From positions 1 through 6,922 of the forward strand of contig JAUIAI010000137.1 of assembly GCA_030425615.1 (NCBI GenBank): DNA of 6,922 nt, given 5' to 3'. Of the stretch, positions 1-4,612 are shown one piece after another. Under the pieces are notes generated by a model. It saw only the letters and a list, made by a program, of their open reading frames with translations, had not been told where the DNA came from and searched no databases. The translations under genes were made by a program, and so were the position numbers. The first letter of the stretch is position 1. Each line of letters starts with the position of its first letter. The stretch is from Gammaproteobacteria bacterium. Its GTDB lineage: Bacteria; Pseudomonadota; Gammaproteobacteria; Burkholderiales; Burkholderiaceae_E.

Positions 1-520
1 CGCCAGCATCAAGGCGGATGCCCCGGAAGCGATCTATGCCTCGGGCTACTTCTTTACGGCAGGCCCGTTCGTCAGCCAGCTTCGTGCGGCCGGCGTCGAC
101 GCGCAGGTGATCGGCCAGGAGGGTTACGACGGCCAGAAGTTCATCGAGATCGCCGGCCCCGCGGCCGAGGGGGTGATCATCACCACCTCGCTGGACCGGG
201 ACTCGGACGTCGCGGCCACCCGCGACTTCATCACGGCCTACGAGAGCAAGGCGGGTCAGCCGGCGGATATGGTGGCCGCCTCGACCCACACTGCGATCTG
301 GGTGGCGGCGACCGCGCTGCGCGCGGCCGGCGCCGACGACCCGGCGAAGATCCGTGACGCCATCGCGGCCACCGAGCTGACCGTGTCCACGGGCACCATC
401 AGCTTCAACGCGCTCGGAGAAGTGCGCAAGTCGGTGCAGAACCAGATCGTGCGCGACAAGGCCTGGCACCGTCACTCGGTGATCGACGACCCCGAACTGC
501 TGGCTCCGCCCGAGAAGTGA
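1..520 (+). CDS. Branched-chain amino acid-type ABC transporter substrate-binding protein, C-terminal part (5' truncated)
   Basis: This is the last 172 codons of a periplasmic solute receptor. The reading frame is open from base 2, so the start lies outside the window; the internal ATG at 107 is not the real start. The fragment matches the second half of the Liv/Leu-binding (Peripla_BP_6) fold. It has a strand and helix with a GYFFTAGPF segment followed by FVSQLRAAG, then GQEGYDG, an AEGVIITTSL strand, a FITAYESKAGQPAD helix, an ASTHTAIWVAATALRAAG helix, and the family's closing pattern in which a GTISFNALGEV segment precedes the final strand. It would capture the solute in the periplasm and deliver it to LivHM. 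The ligand cannot be read from this half: branched-chain amino acids, other amino acids, amides and aromatic compounds are all bound by this family. It is followed by a strong hairpin and then livH, so it is the first visible gene of the operon. Confidence 0.9.
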   Translation, partial: ASIKADAPEAIYASGYFFTAGPFVSQLRAAGVDAQVIGQEGYDGQKFIEIAGPAAEGVIITTSLDRDSDVAATRDFITAYESKAGQPADMVAASTHTAIWVAATALRAAGADDPAKIRDAIAATELTVSTGTISFNALGEVRKSVQNQIVRDKAWHRHSVIDDPELLAPPEK

Positions 521-528
521 TGCGGCCA

Positions 529-562
529 CGACGGCACGCGGCCCGCCGGCCGCGCGCCGTCG
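529..562 (+). promoter_or_regulatory. Strong intercistronic stem-loop between the binding-protein gene and livH
   Basis: Bases 529-543 and 548-562 are inverted repeats: 14 of 15 positions pair, the single mismatch being A536 against C555, around a 4-nt CGCC loop. The stem is almost all G-C. It begins 9 nt after the binding-protein stop codon and ends 13 nt before the livH ATG. No T-run follows (the next bases are CGCCCTCCCGTTC), so it does not look like a standard intrinsic terminator. In other importer operons, hairpins after the binding-protein gene protect the upstream mRNA from 3' exonucleases or partly stop transcription, which gives more receptor than permease. That role is inferred here; the pairing itself is directly visible. 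Confidence 0.7.
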
Positions 563-575
563 CGCCCTCCCGTTC

Positions 576-1439
576 ATGATCTACATCGATCTCGTCCTGC
601 AGGGCCTGATCAACGGCAGCATGTATGCGTTGATCGCCGTCGGCCTGACCCTGATCTACGGGTTGCTGCGCGTCCTGCACGTCGCGCATGCCGGTCTCTA
701 TGCGATCGGCGCCTACCTCACGGTGGTCTGGGCCGGCCCGTTCGGCTCCCTGTGGCCGGCGCTTGCCGCAGCCTGCATCGTGGTCGGCGTTCTCGGCATG
801 ATCATTTATCGGCTCGTCTACGAGCCCATGCTCGACAAACCCCCGTATGTCGCGCTGGTTGCGTCCATCGGTCTGTTCATCCTGATGGAGGAAGGCCTGC
901 GGCTCGTTTTCGGTCCCTACGGCGCATCGTTCGAAACGATGCTGCTCATGGAACGCCTGCAATGGGGCCCGGTTGGCCTGCGTAGCGCGGAGGCCGTCGT
1001 GCTGGTGTCGGCCGTCGTGCTGCTGACTGCGCTCGGCCTTTTCACACGGTACACCCGTACCGGCATCGGCTGGCGCGCCACCGTCACCGACCCCACCGTG
1101 GCGGCGTCGTTCGGGGTGTCTGCGCGACGCACGCGCTACGTGTGCTTCTTCATCGCCTCGGCCATGGCCGCGTACGCCGGCGGGATGGTCGCCGTGCTCA
1201 ACAATCTGGTGGAACCCACCATGGGGGCCGTGCCGAGCTACAAGATGCTCGCCATCATCGTGCTCGGCGGCCTGGGCAGCGTGCGTGGCACCCTGGTGGC
1301 CAGCCTCGCACTCGGCGTCGTCGAGGCCATCGGCACGGTCAAGTTCGGTCAGGTGCTGGACCGGGACTCGATCGCGTTCATCGCACTCATCGCAGTCCTG
1401 CTGGTGCGTCCCCAGGGTTTGTCAGGAATGGCACGATGA
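576..1439 (+). CDS. livH: Branched-chain amino acid-type ABC transporter permease LivH
   Basis: This 287-residue inner-membrane protein has the usual LivH length and is one of the two permease subunits that form the channel. The N-terminus (residues 9-30) carries the family pattern NGSMYALIAVGLTLIYG, followed by VAHAGLYAIGAYL (36-48), which corresponds to the conserved N-F-A-H-G-x-Y-x-x-G-A block. The TGIGWRAT segment (162-169) is the cytoplasmic loop of the family. The VLGGLGSVRGTLVASLALG stretch (229-247) corresponds to the loop expected to contact the ATPases. The C-terminus LLVRPQGLSG is also typical. Hydrophobic stretches suggest about eight membrane segments. The ATG at 576 fits the family N-terminus, but no clear Shine-Dalgarno sequence precedes it: the leader between the hairpin and the ATG is pyrimidine-rich. 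The gene ends in a 4-nt overlap with livM. Confidence 0.93.
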   Translation: MIYIDLVLQGLINGSMYALIAVGLTLIYGLLRVLHVAHAGLYAIGAYLTVVWAGPFGSLWPALAAACIVVGVLGMIIYRLVYEPMLDKPPYVALVASIGLFILMEEGLRLVFGPYGASFETMLLMERLQWGPVGLRSAEAVVLVSAVVLLTALGLFTRYTRTGIGWRATVTDPTVAASFGVSARRTRYVCFFIASAMAAYAGGMVAVLNNLVEPTMGAVPSYKMLAIIVLGGLGSVRGTLVASLALGVVEAIGTVKFGQVLDRDSIAFIALIAVLLVRPQGLSGMAR

Positions 1440-2326
1440 GCGCTTATGTCGCCAATCTCGTCGTCATCGTCGGCCTGAACGTCGTGTTCGCGCTCGGGCT
1501 GAACATCATCAGCGGCATGTGCGGCCAGGTCAGCCTGGGTCATGCGGCCTTCATCGGCGTGGGCGCGTACACGGCCGGCCTGCTGGCCAAGCTCGGCTGG
1601 CCCGTTCTGGCCACGGTGCCGGTGGCCGGCCTGCTGGCAGCCCTGATCGGGGTCGCCGTCGGGCTGGTCGCCCTGCGCGTGCGCGAGGATTTCCTCGCCA
1701 TTGCCACCATGGGCGTGGGTTTCGTGTTCGTGGGCTTCGTACGCAAGCGCGAATGGCTCGGCGGCGAGATGGGTATCTCCGGTATTCCGGCGCCGGAGTT
1801 CGCCGGCCCGGCCTTCGCCCTGCTCGTGCTCGGACTGGTCGGCGTGGCGTTGCTCGTGTCCCTGCAGATCGCGCGCAGCTGGGTGGGGTTCACGTTCAGC
1901 GCCATCGCCAGCGACGAAGACGTCGTGCGCCTGCTGGGAATCGATGTCACGCGGCACAAGCTGCTGGCCTTCGCGCTCGGCACATTGCTCGCGGGGCTCG
2001 CGGGCGGCCTGTACGCGCACTACACCCGCTTCGTGCTGCCCGACGCTTTCGGATTCCTGTTGTCGATCTCCATCCTGTCGATGGTCGTGATCGGGGGCGT
2101 GGGCTCCACCTGGGGGGTGCTGGTGGCCGCCATCGTGCTTAGTCTGCTGCCCGAACTTTTCCGGCCGATCAACGACTACAAGCTCGCCCTCTACGGTCTG
2201 CTGCTGCTCCTGGTGATGCGCTTCGCGCCCGGCGGGCTCGCCGGCATGGTGCAGCAATGGCGGGCCCGTCGACCCCGGCCGGCCGCCGGCGTCGAGGATG
2301 GCGCCCGGGCCGGAGCCCGGCCATGA
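1436..2326 (+). CDS. livM: Branched-chain amino acid-type ABC transporter permease LivM
   Basis: This 296-residue inner-membrane protein is the partner permease of LivH. The start is ATG 1436, which overlaps the livH stop as ATGA. AGGA at 1424-1427 lies 8 nt upstream and supports this start; the same frame is open further upstream (from an ATG at 1142), but that part lies inside livH in another frame. The family signature is clear at residues 21-49: GLNIISGMCGQVSLGHAAF followed by IGVGAYTAGL. A later SAIASDEDVVRLLGI segment (155-169) followed by KLLAFALGTLLAGLAGGLYA (175-194) matches the conserved cytoplasmic loop and helix of LivM, and VVIGGVGSTWGVLV (217-230) matches the ATPase-facing region. 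The tail after MRFAPGGLAG is an Arg/Ala/Pro-rich extension of about 26 residues, probably cytoplasmic. The LivM family in E. coli is longer at the N-terminus; this short form is common in other bacteria. Confidence 0.93.
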   Translation: MSAYVANLVVIVGLNVVFALGLNIISGMCGQVSLGHAAFIGVGAYTAGLLAKLGWPVLATVPVAGLLAALIGVAVGLVALRVREDFLAIATMGVGFVFVGFVRKREWLGGEMGISGIPAPEFAGPAFALLVLGLVGVALLVSLQIARSWVGFTFSAIASDEDVVRLLGIDVTRHKLLAFALGTLLAGLAGGLYAHYTRFVLPDAFGFLLSISILSMVVIGGVGSTWGVLVAAIVLSLLPELFRPINDYKLALYGLLLLLVMRFAPGGLAGMVQQWRARRPRPAAGVEDGARAGARP

Positions 2327-3171
2327 ACGGCGCGGCGCGGCAGGCTGGCCTCCCGCCGTCGGCACGGGCCGCCGCGGGCCCACCCGCCGACGGGCCGGAC
2401 GGCGGCCCGACACCGATTCTGCGCCTCGAGGGCATCGGCCTGTCCTTCGGCGGCCTGCGCGCGCTCGATGACGTCGGTTTCGCCGTCGACGCCGGCGAGA
2501 TGATCGGCCTGATCGGACCGAACGGGGCCGGCAAGACCACCTGCCTGCGTGTGATCGCCGGCATCCAGGCGCCCGACGACGGCAAGGTGGTGCTTGCCGG
2601 TCGCGATCTCGGCCGCGCCTCCGTCGACGAACGGGTCCGGGCCGGGCTGGCCCTGACTCATCAGATCGTCCGGCCGCTGCGGGCGCTGAGCGTGCTCGAC
2701 AACGTGGCCCTGGCCTGGGGACGACGCCGGGTGGGCGGGCTGCTCGCCGGCCTGGCGCGCAGGCGCCGCGACGAAGCGCATGCTGCCGCGGCGGACCTGC
2801 TCGGGCGGCTCGGGCTCGGGGCGTATGCGCATCACACCGCCGACAAACTCCCGCTGGGGGTCTTCAAGCGCCTGGAGGTCGCCCGCGCGATGGCGCTCGG
2901 GCCCCGCATCCTGTTCCTGGACGAGCCGCTGGCCGGGCTGAACAGCGTCGAAGCCCGCCGGCTCGCCGATCTGATCCGGTCGCTCAACGACGACGGCCTC
3001 ACCATCGTGCTCGTCGAACACAACCTGCGCGAGGTCGTGCGCATCTGTCCGCGCCTGGTGGTGCTCGAATCCGGCCGGGTGCTGGCCGACGGCCCTGCCG
3101 GGGAAACGATTCGCGACGATGCGGTGATCCGCGCCTACATCGGCGAGGAGGTGATCGATGCCGGGCACTGA
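2323..3171 (+). CDS. livG: Branched-chain amino acid-type ABC transporter ATPase LivG
   Basis: This 282-residue cytoplasmic ATPase couples ATP hydrolysis to transport through LivHM. The start is ATG 2323, in a 4-nt ATGA overlap with livM, with GGAG at 2312-2315 seven bases upstream. The Walker A motif is GPNGAGKTT (65-73), the Q-loop region is LALTHQ (109-114, Gln114), Walker B is ILFLDEP (196-202) with catalytic Glu201, and the H-loop is VEHN (His233). The ABC signature is not the usual LSxGQ but LPLGVFKRLEVARA (176-189); related LPxG forms occur in LivG-like proteins, so it may still work. The first 30 or so residues are an Ala/Pro/Gly-rich extension before the first strand (ILRLEGIGLSFGG), so the protein is longer than the roughly 255 residues usual for LivG. 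It overlaps livF by 14 nt. Confidence 0.92.
   Translation: MNGAARQAGLPPSARAAAGPPADGPDGGPTPILRLEGIGLSFGGLRALDDVGFAVDAGEMIGLIGPNGAGKTTCLRVIAGIQAPDDGKVVLAGRDLGRASVDERVRAGLALTHQIVRPLRALSVLDNVALAWGRRRVGGLLAGLARRRRDEAHAAAADLLGRLGLGAYAHHTADKLPLGVFKRLEVARAMALGPRILFLDEPLAGLNSVEARRLADLIRSLNDDGLTIVLVEHNLREVVRICPRLVVLESGRVLADGPAGETIRDDAVIRAYIGEEVIDAGH
3146..3151 (+). promoter_or_regulatory. Ribosome binding site of livF
   Basis: AGGAGG, continuing as AGGAGGTGA, sits 6 nt before ATG 3158 and inside the end of livG. It is the best Shine-Dalgarno match in the operon. It decides the livF start in favour of the long protein, since the alternative in-frame ATG at 3290 has only a GC-rich stretch before it. Confidence 0.8.
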
Positions 3172-4021
3172 GCAGCCGGCGGCGCGGTCTGTTGGGCAGC
3201 AAGCGGTGCCGGCTGCCGGAACGCGTGCAGCCGATGTCGCGCAGTCGGCGCCAGGGGTTGGCACGGGCGCCGGGGGCGCGGCCGCGCCGATGCTCGAGAT
3301 CGAGGACCTGCACTGCGGCCACGGCGAACTCGAAGTCGTTCACGGCCTGGGTCTGACCGTCGCCGCGGGCCAGACCACCGCGCTGGTCGGCGCCAACGGC
3401 GCCGGTAAGACCACCACGCTCATGGCCGTCGCCGGACATGTCCGGGTGCACCGCGGCGCCATCCGAATCGGCGGAGAAGCGGTGGCCGCGCTCAGCCCGA
3501 TGGAGCGGGTAGCGCGCGGGCTGGCCTGGGTACCCGAGGGCCGACGCCTGTTCGGCGATCTCACCGTACGCGACAACCTGGTGGTCGGCGGCTACAGCCG
3601 CCCGGCCGCCCGCCAGCGGGAGAACCTGGGACGCGTCGTCGAGCTGTTCCCGCGTGTGGGCGAGCGACTGAACCAGCGCGCCGGGTCGCTGTCCGGTGGC
3701 GAACAGCAGATGGTGGCCATCGGGCGAGCGCTGATGGCCGAGCCGCGCCTGCTGCTCGTGGACGAGCTCTCGCTCGGTCTGATGCCCAAGGCGGTGGGCG
3801 AGTTCTACGCGGCCATGAACACGTTGCGCGCGCAGGGCCTGGCCATCCTGCTCGTCGAGCAGAATACCCAGCACGCGGTCCGTGCGGCCGACACGGTGGT
3901 GGTGCTGGAGTCCGGGCAGGCCGTCTGGCAGGGCTCGGGCGAGGCCGCAAGACAGGACACCGCCCTGATCGAGTCCTACCTCGGGCTCAGCCCCGACGAA
4001 CCCACGGAGAACGACGAATGA
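3158..4021 (+). CDS. livF: Branched-chain amino acid-type ABC transporter ATPase LivF
   Basis: This 287-residue ATPase is the second nucleotide-binding subunit and would pair with LivG under LivHM. Walker A is GANGAGKTT (78-86). WVPEGRRLFGDLTV (124-137) is the LivF form of the Q-loop with Glu instead of Gln. The signature is LSGGEQQMVAIGRAL (178-192), Walker B is LLLVDELSLGL (198-208), and the H-loop position is VEQN, where Gln replaces His as is usual in LivF. The Pro that normally follows DE in Walker B is Leu204 here. The core begins at Met45 (MLEIEDLHCGHGEL). The 44 residues before it are Ala/Gly/Pro-rich and probably disordered; a strong AGGAGG supports translating them. The usual family length is about 235 residues. 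The gene overlaps livG by 14 nt and the deformylase gene by 4 nt. Confidence 0.93.
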   Translation: MPGTEQPAARSVGQQAVPAAGTRAADVAQSAPGVGTGAGGAAAPMLEIEDLHCGHGELEVVHGLGLTVAAGQTTALVGANGAGKTTTLMAVAGHVRVHRGAIRIGGEAVAALSPMERVARGLAWVPEGRRLFGDLTVRDNLVVGGYSRPAARQRENLGRVVELFPRVGERLNQRAGSLSGGEQQMVAIGRALMAEPRLLLVDELSLGLMPKAVGEFYAAMNTLRAQGLAILLVEQNTQHAVRAADTVVVLESGQAVWQGSGEAARQDTALIESYLGLSPDEPTENDE

Positions 4022-4593
4022 CGGTCAGAGACGTGCTGCAGATCGGCCACCCCACCCTCATGACCCCGGCCGAACCGGTCGACCCCGCGCGAATCACCGG
4101 CCCCGAGGTGCAGGGCTGGATCACCGACCTGATCGACACCATGCGCGATCGCAACGGCGCCGGCATCGCCGCCAACCAGATCGGCATCCCTTACCGGCTG
4201 TTCGTGGCCGAGGTCACGAGCAACCCCCGTTACCCGTACAAGCCGCCGATTCCGCTCACGGTGGTGATCAACCCGGTGATCACCTTCCTGTCCGACCAGA
4301 CCTTCACGAACAACGAGGGCTGTCTGTCGGTGCCGAATCTGCGCGGCGACGTCGAACGGCATCTCGAGATCCGGCTCACCGGTTACGACCGGCACGGAAC
4401 GCCCTTCGAGCGCGAGATCCGCGGCTACTCGGCCGCGACCTTCCAGCACGAGGCCGATCACCTGGACGGGGTGCTGTTCCCGCACCGGGTCGGTGATCCG
4501 CGAACTTTCTGTAGCTGGGAGGTGTTCGCGCAGTTCCGCCAGGCCGATTTCGCACAGCGGGTCCGGACCCTCGTCGGCGAATGGGGTTGCTGA
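4018..4593 (+). CDS. def: Peptide deformylase
   Basis: This 191-residue metal enzyme would remove the formyl group from N-formylmethionine at the start of new proteins. All three family motifs are present: motif I GAGIAANQIG (47-56, Gln54), motif II NEGCLSVP (99-106, metal ligand Cys102) and motif III FQHEADHLDG (142-151, metal ligands His144 and His148, catalytic Glu145). An active enzyme is therefore expected. The loop NPRYPYKPPIPLTVVINP (69-86) is longer than the matching part of E. coli Def and resembles the second-paralogue type of bacterial deformylase. The start ATG 4018 overlaps the livF stop as ATGA and has GGAG at 4006-4009, so it is translated with the transporter. There is no fmt (methionyl-tRNA formyltransferase) neighbour, which is the usual partner of the housekeeping def. 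Whether it acts on nascent proteins or on an imported N-formyl compound cannot be decided from the sequence. Confidence 0.92.
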   Translation: MTVRDVLQIGHPTLMTPAEPVDPARITGPEVQGWITDLIDTMRDRNGAGIAANQIGIPYRLFVAEVTSNPRYPYKPPIPLTVVINPVITFLSDQTFTNNEGCLSVPNLRGDVERHLEIRLTGYDRHGTPFEREIRGYSAATFQHEADHLDGVLFPHRVGDPRTFCSWEVFAQFRQADFAQRVRTLVGEWGC

Positions 4594-4612
4594 ACTCTGC
4601 GACTCACCTCGC
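4594..4612. other. Convergent intergenic gap between def and the right-block gene
   Basis: Only 19 bases separate the two TGA stop codons of the convergent genes. GCTGA (4589-4593) can pair with TCAGC (4613-4617), and GCGA (4599-4602) with TCGC (4609-4612). The combined stem has a 5-nt bulge and no T-run on either strand. I do not call a terminator; transcripts from both sides may run into each other. Confidence 0.5.

Noticed and set aside
529..575. Intrinsic terminator after the binding-protein gene
   Set aside because: The hairpin is real, but it is followed by CGCCCTCCC rather than T residues, and the rest of the operon lies directly downstream.
1142..1435. Upstream extension of the livM frame to an ATG at 1142
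   Set aside because: The extra 98 codons lie inside livH and translate to Arg/Gly/His-rich shadow sequence. ATG 1436 has an AGGA site and fits the family N-terminus.
1349..2413. Long minus-strand open frame (354 codons) across livM
   Set aside because: It lies antisense to livM in very GC-rich DNA, where stops are rare, and its translation is His/Gln/Glu/Arg-rich with no family pattern. livM and its neighbours explain the region fully.
2191..3264. Long minus-strand open frame (357 codons) across livG
   Set aside because: It is antisense to livG, which has clear Walker A, Walker B and H-loop motifs. The translation has no recognisable domain.
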